DNA from: Lysinibacillus telephonicus
Lineage (GTDB): Bacteria; Bacillota; Bacilli; Bacillales_A; Planococcaceae
Direction: 5' to 3'
NCBI RefSeq assembly: GCF_003966145.1
Contig: NZ_RXNR01000011.1
Coordinates: 27,284-91,283 of the forward strand
DNA: 64,000 nt
Shown here: one piece after another, positions 42,797 to 51,882 of the stretch
Layout: every line of letters begins with the position of its first letter
How positions within the stretch are numbered: position 1 is the stretch's first letter
Made by a program: the position numbers and the translations under genes
The notes under the pieces: model-generated
Seen by the model: only the letters and a program-made list of their open reading frames with translations
What the model was told of the DNA's origin: nothing
The model's database searches: none

Positions 42797-42820
42797 TTTT
42801 TATACTAAATGGTATAAAAA
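42797..42820. promoter_or_regulatory. Inverted repeat TTATACT-N4-GGTATAA upstream of ferredoxin reductase
   Basis: The inner 18 bases (42800-42817) match the repeat at 37968-37985 in sequence, arm length and spacing, with one arm base changed. Arms extend to 9 bp if AT pairs are counted with a shifted centre. The remaining 300 bases of this gap are AT-rich with no other recognisable feature. Confidence 0.55.
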
Positions 42821-42968
42821 CTAATTGTATTTAAATTACATCATAATTAATATACAAAATCAATTTTTTTGTTTTGTACTCATTGTAAAGTGATCTAAGC
42901 TAAATAAAACTTAGAAATAGTAAAGTCATTAAAAAAGTATGCTCAAAAAATTGTCATTTTATTTCTTT

Positions 42969-43004
42969 CAAAATTAAAACCGTTTCCACTATATAAGAAA
43001 CGGT
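42969..43004. terminator. Terminator of the ddp operon
   Basis: AAACCGTTTC faces GAAACGGTTT; on the minus strand it is followed by TAATTTT. Confidence 0.8.
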
Positions 43005-43012
43005 TTGTTTAT

Positions 43013-43804
43013 CTATAAAACGATTGATTGCTTGTCTTCATCTTTTTGGATAGTTAACACTGATGATAATAGCTTTTGTGTATATGGATGTTGTGGATTT
43101 TCAAATAGTTCCTTAGTATCTCCAATTTCCACCATCTCCCCTTTAAACATTACAGCCACTCTTTCACACATATAACGAATTACCGACATGTTGTGGGAAA
43201 TAAATAAATAGGTTAAATTTCTTTCTTTTTGCAACTCCTTCAGTAAATTTAACACTTGTGCCTGTACGGATACGTCCAAGGCAGAGGTAGGCTCATCCAG
43301 TACAATAAATGAGGGATCTGTAATCAATGCCCGCGCAATAGCAATTCTTTGTCTTTGTCCACCACTAAATTCATGTGGATAGCGATCCAGATGCTCTTCC
43401 TTTAAACCTACTCGCTTTATCAGTTGTAGTAACCGTTCCTTATTTCCTTTAGTTTTTCTTTCTAATTTAGGAAAGGCTAATAACGGCTCTAAAATAATAT
43501 CTTTTACAGTCATTCTTGGATCAAGTGAGCTTTGCGGATCTTGAAAAACAGTTTGTATTTCTCCTGCTTGGACACGATTATATTTTTGCTTGTTCCAAAG
43601 TTGCTGTCCTTTATAAGTAATGCTCCCTTTAGAAGGTTCTTCCAAGCCAATAATCATTTTTCCCAGCGTACTTTTTCCCGAACCAGATTCTCCAACAATT
43701 CCCAATATTTCGCCTTCTTTAATAGTTAAATTCGTTGATTTTACAGCTATCATACTATCTTTTCCGGTACTATAAATTTTCTCAAGTTGTGAAATTTCAA
43801 TCAT
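43013..43804 (-). CDS. Peptide ABC transporter ATP-binding protein (DdpF/DppF-like)
   Basis: A 263-residue ATPase of the oligopeptide/dipeptide importer class. Walker A GESGSGKSTLG, signature SGGQRQRIAIARAL, Walker B FIVLDEPTSALD and the H-loop LFISHNMSV are all present; the PEP-transporter C-terminal tail (HPYTQKLL) follows. The ATG at 43804 overlaps the TGA of the preceding ATPase gene (ATGA), showing translational coupling; an in-frame start 21 bases earlier lies inside that gene. Last gene of the six-gene ddp-like operon. Confidence 0.93.
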   Translation of the reverse strand: MIEISQLEKIYSTGKDSMIAVKSTNLTIKEGEILGIVGESGSGKSTLGKMIIGLEEPSKGSITYKGQQLWNKQKYNRVQAGEIQTVFQDPQSSLDPRMTVKDIILEPLLAFPKLERKTKGNKERLLQLIKRVGLKEEHLDRYPHEFSGGQRQRIAIARALITDPSFIVLDEPTSALDVSVQAQVLNLLKELQKERNLTYLFISHNMSVIRYMCERVAVMFKGEMVEIGDTKELFENPQHPYTQKLLSSVLTIQKDEDKQSIVL

Positions 43805-44769
43805 ACAATCACCTTTTCTAACCAACAGGATACTTGATGATTCGATTCACCATCTTTTAATTCGGGATGCTCCTCTTTGCAAATATCCATAACATAGTGA
43901 CATCGCTCAGAAAAAGCACATCCTTTTGGTCGTTTAAGTAAATTTGGAGGTTCACCTTCTATCGCTTGCAATGGTTGATGTGGTTCAACTGAATCTGGTA
44001 AAGCAGCTAGGAGAGATTTTGTATATGGATGAATTGGATTATTTAATACTTGTTTCGTACTCCCACTTTCCACTACCTCACCTGCATACATTACGAGAAT
44101 TCGATCACATACATTTGCTACAACTCCTAAATCATGCGTTATCAGTAAAACAGAGGTTCCTCTCTTGTCATTTAATTCTTTAATAAGATTAATAATTTCA
44201 TATTGGATCGTTACATCCAAAGCTGTTGTCGGTTCATCAGCAATAAGTAAATTAGGTGGAGCCGCCATTGCAAGTGCAATTACAATCCTTTGCCTCATTC
44301 CACCGCTCAGCTCAAATGGATACTTCCTCGCGACAAGTTCTGGCTGATCAATATGAACTTCCCTTAAAGCATGGAGCACAGCTTCTTTTGTTTCCTTTGT
44401 TGATAAACGGCGATGCTGCTTAATTACATTAAAAAGCTGTTTTCCAATTTTCATCGTAGGCTGCAATGCGGTCATTGGTTCCTGAAAAACCATACCGATT
44501 TCTTTTCCTCTTAATGCTTGTATGTCCTTTTTGCTTAATTCAAGTATATTTACGCCATTATAAATGATTTTTCCCTTTGAAATAATGGCATTTTCCTCTA
44601 AAAGCCCTAAAATCGATAAAGCGGTAATTGATTTACCTGAACCCGATTCACCAACAATCCCCAATATCTCACCGTTGTTAAGAGAGAGATTCATATTTTT
44701 CAAAGCCTCTGTTTTGCCACGCAATCCTTCAAAATCAACATGCAAATTTTTTATTTCTAGCAGCATCAT
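43801..44769 (-). CDS. Peptide ABC transporter ATP-binding protein (DdpD/DppD-like)
   Basis: A 322-residue ATPase. Walker A GESGSGKSITALS, signature ELSGGMRQRIVIALAMA, Walker B LLIADEPTTALD, H-loop ITHDLGVV, and a C-terminal domain with cysteines in RPKGCAFSERCHYVMDICKE and SCW, the iron-sulfur-like cysteine set of DppD/OppD proteins. Two adjacent ATG codons start the gene after AAGGGGGAG. It pairs with the other ATPase to power uptake through the two permeases upstream. Confidence 0.93.
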   Translation of the reverse strand: MMLLEIKNLHVDFEGLRGKTEALKNMNLSLNNGEILGIVGESGSGKSITALSILGLLEENAIISKGKIIYNGVNILELSKKDIQALRGKEIGMVFQEPMTALQPTMKIGKQLFNVIKQHRRLSTKETKEAVLHALREVHIDQPELVARKYPFELSGGMRQRIVIALAMAAPPNLLIADEPTTALDVTIQYEIINLIKELNDKRGTSVLLITHDLGVVANVCDRILVMYAGEVVESGSTKQVLNNPIHPYTKSLLAALPDSVEPHQPLQAIEGEPPNLLKRPKGCAFSERCHYVMDICKEEHPELKDGESNHQVSCWLEKVIV

Positions 44770-44779
44770 TTTCTCCCCC

Positions 44780-45643
44780 TTAACGTGCTGATTTTGGATC
44801 TAAAACATCCCGAATTCCATCACCAATTAAATTAAGTGCACCTGAAGCTAAAAATAAAAATAATCCAGGAAACACAGGGTACCACCAATAGGTTAGAAGA
44901 TATGTCCATCCAACACTAATCATTGCTCCCCACTCAGGGGTTGGAGGTTGAGCACCTAATCCTAAGAAGCCTAAAGTTGCAATTAATAGAATCGTATCCC
45001 CAACATCTAAAGTTGCCTGAATAATGACGGGGGAAATAGCATTAGGAATAATATGTTTAACAATGATGACCGCCTTGTTTAATCCAAATGACTCAGCTGA
45101 TTTTACAAAAAGTTTTTCTTTCAATACCATTGCTTCACCACGAGCTAGTCGAATATAGACTGGAATTTTTACAATAGCTATCGCAATCATCGCATTTTGG
45201 AGATTCGGTCCTAAAACTGCTGCTAATGCCATTGCTAAAATCAAATTTGGGAACGCTAAAATCATATCGACAAATCGCATAATAACTGTATCTACAATTC
45301 CGCCAATATAACCTGAAATAGTTCCTATTACAATTCCGATTACTGCAGCGATTAAAATGATTAATATCCCTACCCCAAGAGAAAGCCTAGCGCCAAATAA
45401 AATCCTCGTAAAAATATCTCTTCCTACTTCATCTGTACCGAACCAATGTTCGGATGAAGGAGGCTGAAATTTATTGACTAAATCAATTTTATTAGGATCA
45501 AAAGGGGAAATAAGAGGGGCTGCTAATGAAAGTAATACTATCAATCCAAGAATTACCAACCCTACCCAAGTCATTTTATTTTGTTTTAATTTATACCAGA
45601 TAGGGTTATTTTTTAATGATTTTGAATGTAGATTAATTTGCAT
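44780..45643 (-). CDS. Peptide ABC transporter permease (DdpC/DppC-like)
   Basis: A 287-residue inner-membrane permease with six helices. The N-terminal domain has LISPFDPNKIDLVNKF and HWFGTDEVGRDIFTRILFGARLSL, shown in parts, hallmarks of DppC. The cytoplasmic EAA loop is RGEAMVLKEKLFVKSAESFG. Ends with LIGDGIRDVLDPKSAR, typical of the family. Ten bases separate it from the ATPase gene downstream, and ten from the other permease gene upstream, so all belong to one operon. Confidence 0.93.
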   Translation of the reverse strand: MQINLHSKSLKNNPIWYKLKQNKMTWVGLVILGLIVLLSLAAPLISPFDPNKIDLVNKFQPPSSEHWFGTDEVGRDIFTRILFGARLSLGVGILIILIAAVIGIVIGTISGYIGGIVDTVIMRFVDMILAFPNLILAMALAAVLGPNLQNAMIAIAIVKIPVYIRLARGEAMVLKEKLFVKSAESFGLNKAVIIVKHIIPNAISPVIIQATLDVGDTILLIATLGFLGLGAQPPTPEWGAMISVGWTYLLTYWWYPVFPGLFLFLASGALNLIGDGIRDVLDPKSAR

Positions 45644-45653
45644 ACCCTTCCCC

Positions 45654-46658
45654 CTATTGCTTCATTTGCGGATTTAATAATCCATAAATAATATCTACAA
45701 TTAAATTAATCAATACATAGCCAATACTAATAATAATTGTAAAGCCCATCATCGCTGGGAAGTCTAAATAGGAAATTGAATCAACAACAAATTTCCCCAT
45801 TCCAGGCCATCCGAAAATAGTCTCTGTTACTACTGCTCCACCAAGCAGGGAGCCAAATGCTACACCAATTACTGTTACAGTGGGAATTAAAGCATTTTTC
45901 AATGCATAAGAGATGATTAATAACCGCCCTTTTATACCATTGGCAACTGCTGTTCTAATATATTCCTGGCTCATCACTTCAAGCATACTTGCCCGGACCT
46001 GCCTTGTAATGACAGCCAACTGTGCATAGGATAATACTAAAGCAGGCAGGAAAATATGCTCTAAACTGCTTTTTAAAGCAACCATATCTCCAGTGAAAAT
46101 ACTATCTAAAATATAAAAACCAGTAATGTGTGTTGGTGGATTAATATCAAGCGAAATTCTACCATTTGAAGGAAACCAACCTAAATTTCCGTAAAAAATG
46201 AGAATAACAATTAGACCGCTAAAAAAGACAGGAATAGATACACCACTAATAGAAAATACTCGGCTTAAATTGTCCCAAAAAGTATTTTTCTTTAATGCTG
46301 CAAGTACACCTAAAGGAATTCCCAATACGATGGCAATTGCAAATGCTGCAATAGCTAATTCAAGTGTTGCTGGAAAAAAGGTAATCAGTTCATCTAACAC
46401 TGGACGTTGTGTACGAATGGAAGTACCTAAGTCTCCTGTTAATAAATCACCTATGTAGTGAAAGTATTGGATCCAGACTGGCTTGTCCAGACCCAATTGT
46501 TGACGAATTGATTGTAAAGTTTCTTCACTTGCCCTTTGTCCAGCTATCATACTTGCAGGGTCGCCGGGAATGACATGGGACATAAAGAATGTCACCAATG
46601 TCACCCCAAAAACGACGAATATTAGAAGGCCTAATCTCTTAACAATCATTTTTATCAT
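45654..46658 (-). CDS. Peptide ABC transporter permease (DdpB/DppB-like)
   Basis: A 334-residue permease: first helix LGLLIFVVFGVTLVTFFMSH, then IPGDPASMIAGQRAS and LGLDKPVWIQYFHYIGDLL, both DppB hallmarks. The EAA loop is VRASMLEVMSQEYIRTAVAN and the C-terminal ETIFGWPGMGKF is the conserved family end region. It forms the transmembrane channel with the DppC-like partner. It starts 19 bases after the substrate-binding protein gene. Confidence 0.93.
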   Translation of the reverse strand: MIKMIVKRLGLLIFVVFGVTLVTFFMSHVIPGDPASMIAGQRASEETLQSIRQQLGLDKPVWIQYFHYIGDLLTGDLGTSIRTQRPVLDELITFFPATLELAIAAFAIAIVLGIPLGVLAALKKNTFWDNLSRVFSISGVSIPVFFSGLIVILIFYGNLGWFPSNGRISLDINPPTHITGFYILDSIFTGDMVALKSSLEHIFLPALVLSYAQLAVITRQVRASMLEVMSQEYIRTAVANGIKGRLLIISYALKNALIPTVTVIGVAFGSLLGGAVVTETIFGWPGMGKFVVDSISYLDFPAMMGFTIIISIGYVLINLIVDIIYGLLNPQMKQ

Positions 46659-46677
46659 GGTTCGTCACTCCAGTTGT

Positions 46678-48288
46678 TTATTTAGACATTTCATTTAAAA
46701 AATAGATGCCTTCCAACATCGGATTATATATAAAGCCTTTAACATCCTTGCTCATCGGTAAAATATAATCCTTTTGATATAAAAGAATATATGGCGCCTC
46801 TTCCATTACAATATCTTGAATTTGCTTGTAAATTTCTTGGCGTGCAGATTGATCATTATTCGTAGCTGCTTCTTTTAACAATTGATCAACTTCTCTATTT
46901 GTATAAAATGCACGGTTTCCTGCTAATCCATGGTTCGCTGAATCGAACCAGTAATTCATGAAGGCGAAAGGATCACCAAAGTCTGGACTCCATACCCCTA
47001 ATGCTAAATCAAATTCGCCCTTATCCATCATTTCACGGGAAGTAGCATATGCGACTTTATTTAAGTTTACTGTTACACCGATATCAGCTAAATTTGATTG
47101 AATAGCTAAGGCTTCTGTTTCCCACCATGTTTTATTATCAGAGTATAATAAATCAAGGGTTAAATTTTCAGCACCTGCTTCAGCTAATAATGCTTTTGCT
47201 TTTTCTACATCATAATTATATTGATGTACTGTTTCATCATGACCCCATATCCCATCAGGAATCGGCCCGCGCATTTGCGTAGCATAGCCCAGTTGAACTG
47301 CACTTACTAAACTCTCATAATCTATCGCATAATTTAATGCTTGGCGAATTCTTTCGTCCTGCAATGCTGGATTGCCTTTACTTGTATTAATATAAATGTA
47401 ATCAACCAACAAGCTTGGTTCTTGAATCAACTCGACATTTTCCAGCCCTTTAATTGAATCAATTTGATCGACAGGAATACCTTCTGCAATATCGATTTCA
47501 CCTTTTTCTAATTGCATGCGTTGTACCGAAGGATCTCCTACGATTCTAAATAATATTGATTGTAGAGTAGGTTTTACTTTTGCGTGTTCATTTACTTCTA
47601 GTTTTAATGAATCTCCTTTTTTCCACTCCGTTAACTTATATGGGCCGCTTCCCAATGTATTTTCTGCTAAATAAGCTTGTCCTAAATCTCCATTTACTTC
47701 GTGCTCCATTACTGTTGGACTTACAATATTTCCATAGTTTGCTGCTAAAGTAGATAGGAATGGAGGGAAGTTTTCTGACAGCACAAATGTAACCGTCATT
47801 GGATCGTCTACTCGAATTTCCGATACCATACTGTATACTCCTGCAGGTCCATTAGCAATTTTCAAAGTTCTATCGAAACTTGCTTTTACTGCTTGTGCAT
47901 CAACAGGGGTACCATCAGAGAATACATGTCCTTCTTCTAAAAAGAATGTCCATGTTTTTCCGTCTTCGCTAACTTCCCATCTTTCCGCAACACCCGGTTT
48001 AATATTAGTTGTAGCACCATCATAGTCTACTAATCTTTCATAAGCGTTGTAGATAATTTTCCATGTAGTATTGTCCATTGTAATTGCCGGATCTAATGAA
48101 GTTACATCAGCCGGAATCGCTATAACTAATTGATCTGGATTTGAAGCTGTAGTTGTTTCCGTTTCGTTTGAAGTAGATTCACTTGGTGTTGATTCTGAGG
48201 AGACAGGAGCGTTTGCATTTTCTTTACATGCTGTAAGAAGTATTGCAGTAACAATAATCAGTAACACATAGCTAAACTTTTTTATCAT
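46678..48288 (-). CDS. Peptide ABC transporter substrate-binding lipoprotein (DdpA/DppA-like)
   Basis: A 536-residue extracytoplasmic binding protein (SBP family 5). Signal with lipobox ILLTACKE, followed by a Ser/Thr/Glu-rich linker. The mature part has ITMDNTTWKIIYNAYERLVDYD, the WEVSEDGKTWTFFLEEG pattern, LGSGPYKLTEWKKGDSL and RIRQALNYAID typical of peptide-binding lipoproteins. Being directly downstream of the D-Ala-D-Ala dipeptidase gene, its ligand may be D-Ala-D-Ala or related cell-wall peptides (inference from context). The ATG at 48288 immediately follows the dipeptidase stop. Confidence 0.92.
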   Translation of the reverse strand: MIKKFSYVLLIIVTAILLTACKENANAPVSSESTPSESTSNETETTTASNPDQLVIAIPADVTSLDPAITMDNTTWKIIYNAYERLVDYDGATTNIKPGVAERWEVSEDGKTWTFFLEEGHVFSDGTPVDAQAVKASFDRTLKIANGPAGVYSMVSEIRVDDPMTVTFVLSENFPPFLSTLAANYGNIVSPTVMEHEVNGDLGQAYLAENTLGSGPYKLTEWKKGDSLKLEVNEHAKVKPTLQSILFRIVGDPSVQRMQLEKGEIDIAEGIPVDQIDSIKGLENVELIQEPSLLVDYIYINTSKGNPALQDERIRQALNYAIDYESLVSAVQLGYATQMRGPIPDGIWGHDETVHQYNYDVEKAKALLAEAGAENLTLDLLYSDNKTWWETEALAIQSNLADIGVTVNLNKVAYATSREMMDKGEFDLALGVWSPDFGDPFAFMNYWFDSANHGLAGNRAFYTNREVDQLLKEAATNNDQSARQEIYKQIQDIVMEEAPYILLYQKDYILPMSKDVKGFIYNPMLEGIYFLNEMSK

Positions 48289-48939
48289 TTAATTCTCTCC
48301 TTTAAAATTAAGTTCAATACCAAAATAGATAACCGTTCTACTCGTCCCTTCAGCCCAGCGAGCATTTCCGTAATCAAAATGCCACCATTCCTCAGGATTC
48401 GAACGAAACCCTACACTTTCCATTAAAGACCTTAGTAAACGGCGATTTTCACGTATTTGTAATTCTTCTTCCGTTAACTGTTCTTTTTCTTCAAAGTATA
48501 ATGAGTGCGCTTTTTCAGTAAATTCATCAAAGCTTGTCCCCATATTTAACCATCCATTGCTAGTTCCAATCGTTAAATCCACTGCCCCACCGGTGTAGTG
48601 TGGAGGAGGTGTTAATGGATCTTTAGAAGGTGTCGCAACAAACTGAGACAAGTGCTGCAGGACTTCTGCCTCATTGTCAAACTGTGTTTCAAATTGTCTT
48701 TTAATCATTTCATACAAAGCAGTTTGTGTTTCAAATGAACGCCATCCGTCTAAAATAACTAGATAATGGTCTTCTGGAAGGTTATCAGCAACCAACAATA
48801 ATTTGGAAACAACCCCCTCCCTTAAAAAACAATCATTTATTGATCCTGGAATTTGATGTTTAAAATAATAAGGAAAAACTTTAATTTTTTTAGTTGAAAC
48901 AGTAGTAAGAGAAATTAAAGGTTCTTCATTTTCCGTCAT
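48289..48939 (-). CDS. D-Ala-D-Ala dipeptidase, VanX/DdpX family (peptidase M15D)
   Basis: A zinc dipeptidase of about 216 residues that splits D-alanyl-D-alanine. Zinc ligands and catalytic residues are seen in PPHYTGGAVDLTIG (His and Asp) and PEEWWHFDYGNARW (Glu and His), with ILDGWRSFETQTALYE as the family Arg motif. Two starts are possible: ATG 48939 (MTENEEPLIS, site AAGGAAG) and ATG 48972 with site GGGGGTG; I prefer the shorter. First gene of the ddpX-A-B-C-D-F-ordered operon. No signal peptide, so it works inside the cell after import, and it is not by itself evidence of vancomycin resistance. Confidence 0.88.
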   Translation of the reverse strand: MTENEEPLISLTTVSTKKIKVFPYYFKHQIPGSINDCFLREGVVSKLLLVADNLPEDHYLVILDGWRSFETQTALYEMIKRQFETQFDNEAEVLQHLSQFVATPSKDPLTPPPHYTGGAVDLTIGTSNGWLNMGTSFDEFTEKAHSLYFEEKEQLTEEELQIRENRRLLRSLMESVGFRSNPEEWWHFDYGNARWAEGTSRTVIYFGIELNFKGEN

Positions 48940-49015
48940 TACACCACTTCCTTTTTGGCATTCGGAATCCATACAAACACCCCCCATTGATAGAAAGCAT
49001 AATTACATAAAAGGA

Positions 49016-49036
49016 GAAAATTCATATAGAATTTTC
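49016..49036. promoter_or_regulatory. Palindrome GAAAATTC-N5-GAATTTTC upstream of the ddp operon
   Basis: Perfect 8-bp arms about 45-75 bases before the first gene of the operon, an operator candidate. The arms resemble CodY half-sites but in the reverse order, so CodY is uncertain. Further upstream lies an AT-rich hairpin (49051-49096) and nothing else recognisable up to 49275. Confidence 0.45.
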
Positions 49037-49279
49037 TAAATAAAAAAATTGATTCAGAGATATTATTTTAGCAATAATACATGAATCTTTTTTCTGAAAA
49101 ATAAATTCCTATTGGTATAATATTCGGAATATTTAATATTTTAATTGATAGTAAATTGGAAAGCAATTGAAATTTTGTTTAATATTCTATTTAACTAGTT
49201 TCGAAAAATATTATACTGGGCAACCAGACCTATTAACGAATATATTTAAGCTGTCGATTTCTATACAAAAAGTAAAAAT

Positions 49280-49312
49280 GGAGCCAACCGAAAAGTTATA
49301 TCGGTTGGCTCC
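49280..49312 (-). terminator. Terminator of the 3-hydroxyacyl-CoA dehydrogenase transcript
   Basis: GGAGCCAACCGA faces TCGGTTGGCTCC, followed by ATTTTTAC on the minus strand. Confidence 0.85.
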
Positions 49313-49361
49313 TTACGTTCCTGATTAATCATTAATTAAATATCATCTTTTGATTTGCCTA

Positions 49362-50273
49362 TTACGGTTGTAAAAATTCTTTTTCATTATAAGCTGGATT
49401 TGGATATTTATAGAATCCTTCTCCTGATTGCATACCCATTTTTCCTTTATCTATATATTCACTTTTAACTAAGTTTGCAATATCTCTAAATTCATTTTGT
49501 TCTGGAGTAGGATGTTTATCCGCTTTCGTGCTTACGATGTTATAAACGGTTTGTAATCCTACAACATCAATAATACCAAATGGTCCCATTGGAGCACCTG
49601 TTGCAATCATCCATGTTTTATCGATTGTGTATGGATCAGCTACACCTGTTCCCCATAAATGTTGTGCCGCATCTAATAGTGGAACTAGTAAACTATTTAA
49701 AATATAACCCGGTTGTTCTTTTTTAATATGCAATGGTACCATGCCAATCGCAGATGCAAATTGTAATACTTGTTCTACCACTTCTTTATCTGTTCCTGGA
49801 TGTTCCATTACTTCTCCCGTATTGTTCATCCAAATACGATTTGCAAAATGCAACGCTAAAAATTTCTCAGGGCGTCCTGTAAATTCAGCAAATTGACTTG
49901 GAAGCATTGTAGAAGAGTTTGTTGCGAAAATTGTATGTGCAGGTGCCACATTCCCTAGCTCTGTATAGAATTTTTCTTTAATCTCTTTTAGCTCAGGGAT
50001 CGCCTCGATTACAAGATCTGCATTTACTGCTGATTCTTTTAAACTTGTAGAATACTGAATGCGAGATTGAGCTGATCTTGCAGCCTCTTGCTCTTCTTTA
50101 AAATAATCTACATATGTGTTTTCTAAATTAGCGATGCGTTCTTTTGCCTTTTCAATGGCTGCCTCATTAATATCATAAATCGTTACATTAAATCCTTTAA
50201 ATGCTGTTTGAAATGCAATTTGACTTCCTAAAACACCACTGCCTGCTACTGTAATATTTTTAAAATCCATCAT
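49362..50273 (-). CDS. 3-hydroxyacyl-CoA dehydrogenase
   Basis: A 303-residue NAD-dependent dehydrogenase oxidising 3-hydroxyacyl-CoA (3-hydroxybutyryl type). The Rossmann motif VAGSGVLGSQIAFQTAFKG is at the start, NADLVIEAIPELKEIKEKF and the NSSTM loop (TIFATNSSTMLPSQFA) follow, with the catalytic His in FLALHFANRIW. The start is the first of two ATGs at 50273 after AAGGAGG; the longer frame reaches into the MFS gene. It follows the MFS transporter on the same strand by ten bases, so with MarR they form a three-gene operon. Confidence 0.92.
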   Translation of the reverse strand: MMDFKNITVAGSGVLGSQIAFQTAFKGFNVTIYDINEAAIEKAKERIANLENTYVDYFKEEQEAARSAQSRIQYSTSLKESAVNADLVIEAIPELKEIKEKFYTELGNVAPAHTIFATNSSTMLPSQFAEFTGRPEKFLALHFANRIWMNNTGEVMEHPGTDKEVVEQVLQFASAIGMVPLHIKKEQPGYILNSLLVPLLDAAQHLWGTGVADPYTIDKTWMIATGAPMGPFGIIDVVGLQTVYNIVSTKADKHPTPEQNEFRDIANLVKSEYIDKGKMGMQSGEGFYKYPNPAYNEKEFLQP

Positions 50274-50283
50274 TCTTTCCTCC

Positions 50284-51462
50284 TTAAATATACAATTTTG
50301 CTTTTCGACCATGTAAAACGAAATATAGTGGAATACTAATTATGATGATCGGAACCATCCATAAAAAAATTGAACGGTATCCTACCAATGGAACGATTAA
50401 ACCTAACAAATAAGGACCGAATCCCAACCCCATATCATAAAAAATATAATATGTAGATGTTGCCAAGCCGAAACGATGCGGCTCTGTCACTTTAACCGCA
50501 ATTGTTTGGGCAATAGAATTGAAGTTGCCAAATCCAAGTCCAATTAAAGCTGCAGACACTAATAAAATCCAACTACTGCTTGCATTGCCAAACAGAAACA
50601 TGCCTAATGCAAACAAAACTAAACAAGGGTAGACAATTAAATTTGGCCCTTTTTTATCCATAAGCTTCCCACAATAAGGACGCGTGAAAATAGTAGCAAG
50701 AGCATATACAATAAAGAATACACTAGCAGCATCTACTAAGTTGATTTCCTCTGCATAGAAGGATAAAAAGGACATAACACCTGAATAAACAAAGCCCATT
50801 AATAGTGCAACGAATGAAATAGGAATTGATTTTGGCTCCATAAATTTTGAAATAAAGGACTCTTCCTTAACTTCCTCATGACTTGAACTGAACATCTGCT
50901 TATCCAAACGAATAAACGTCAATACGATAATCATAATGAGTGATAAGAGTACATTTAAACCAAAAATATAGAAGTTGCCATTATCAAATTTCATTAAGAA
51001 TATTCCAATAAAAGGCCCAATAGCCGATGCAAGGATAACACTTAAGCTGTAGTAGCCAATGCCTTCTCCCTTTCGAGATGCAGGAAGTATATGTGCGATA
51101 ATCGTTCCAGCCGCTGTCCCAATAACTCCAACGAAAATACCTTGTATAAACCGGTTAAATAATAAAAATGCAATATGTATTTCAATAAAATACAAACATG
51201 CACTCACGAAAAATAATACAACACCATATCTTAATATTTTTGAAGGTCCAACCTTCCCTATTATGCGGCCTGTAAGCAGCCGCCCTATAAGTGCGCCAAT
51301 TACATAAATACTAGAAACGAGACCCGCAATACTTGTGGATACTTGATATGTTTCAATTGCATAACTAGCAATTGTGACAATTAATAAGTAAAACATTAAA
51401 ATTGATAAAAAATTAATTAATGAAATGACAATAAAATTTTTTGTCCATATTCTATCCTTCAT
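50284..51462 (-). CDS. MFS transporter
   Basis: A 392-residue major-facilitator protein with twelve predicted helices. The first half has VIGALIGRLLTGRIIGKVGPSK (motif A between helices 2 and 3) and the second half GKLMDKKGPNLIVYP, the equivalent loop. The family includes drug and metabolite exporters; substrate is not clear. It overlaps the end of the MarR gene by eleven bases and lies in one operon with the hydroxyacyl-CoA dehydrogenase, so a MarR-controlled, possibly acid-exporting or detoxifying function is plausible. Confidence 0.9.
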   Translation of the reverse strand: MKDRIWTKNFIVISLINFLSILMFYLLIVTIASYAIETYQVSTSIAGLVSSIYVIGALIGRLLTGRIIGKVGPSKILRYGVVLFFVSACLYFIEIHIAFLLFNRFIQGIFVGVIGTAAGTIIAHILPASRKGEGIGYYSLSVILASAIGPFIGIFLMKFDNGNFYIFGLNVLLSLIMIIVLTFIRLDKQMFSSSHEEVKEESFISKFMEPKSIPISFVALLMGFVYSGVMSFLSFYAEEINLVDAASVFFIVYALATIFTRPYCGKLMDKKGPNLIVYPCLVLFALGMFLFGNASSSWILLVSAALIGLGFGNFNSIAQTIAVKVTEPHRFGLATSTYYIFYDMGLGFGPYLLGLIVPLVGYRSIFLWMVPIIIISIPLYFVLHGRKAKLYI

Positions 51463-51868
51463 AATTCAACATTCTCTCCTCCAAAATTGCTAACTGTTGT
51501 GACCATTCATTCACCATTTCTTCGGAGAATGGCTCTGTTACGAATGATTGGAGATTCATCACTTTTTCTTTTACCTTACCGCAAAGAACTTGTCCTTCCT
51601 GTGACAAGGATAAATATTTTTGTCGCTTATCTGCTCCACTTTTGAACTGTATTAGACCTTGTTCATGCAACTTTTTCACTAAAGAAGATACTGTCGGTTT
51701 TTCAACTGACCATTCTTTAACAATATCCATACTTGTACAACCTTCGTTGTTGTAAATATGATGTATAACTAGCCACTGTACAGGGGTGATGCCAAAAGGT
51801 GAACAAATTTCTTGAAGCTTCAAAACATACAATTTATTGAAACGGTATATTGTCGTAAAAAGATTCAT
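51452..51868 (-). CDS. MarR-family transcriptional regulator
   Basis: A 138-residue winged-helix regulator. The recognition region is GCTSMDIVKEWSVEKPTVSSLVKKLHEQGLI and the wing FKSGADKRQKYLSLSQEG, shown in parts. MarR proteins bind as dimers to palindromes of their own promoters and release DNA on binding small phenolic ligands. A 7-bp inverted repeat lies 15 bases before its ATG (51868). It heads the operon with the MFS and dehydrogenase genes. Confidence 0.9.
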   Translation of the reverse strand: MNLFTTIYRFNKLYVLKLQEICSPFGITPVQWLVIHHIYNNEGCTSMDIVKEWSVEKPTVSSLVKKLHEQGLIQFKSGADKRQKYLSLSQEGQVLCGKVKEKVMNLQSFVTEPFSEEMVNEWSQQLAILEERMLNYEG

Positions 51869-51882
51869 TTAAACCTCCAAAA

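Noticed and set aside
48289..48972. Evidence for glycopeptide resistance because of a VanX-type dipeptidase
   Set aside because: No vanH, vanA-type ligase or vanRS genes are present; the operon order matches ddp peptide use instead.
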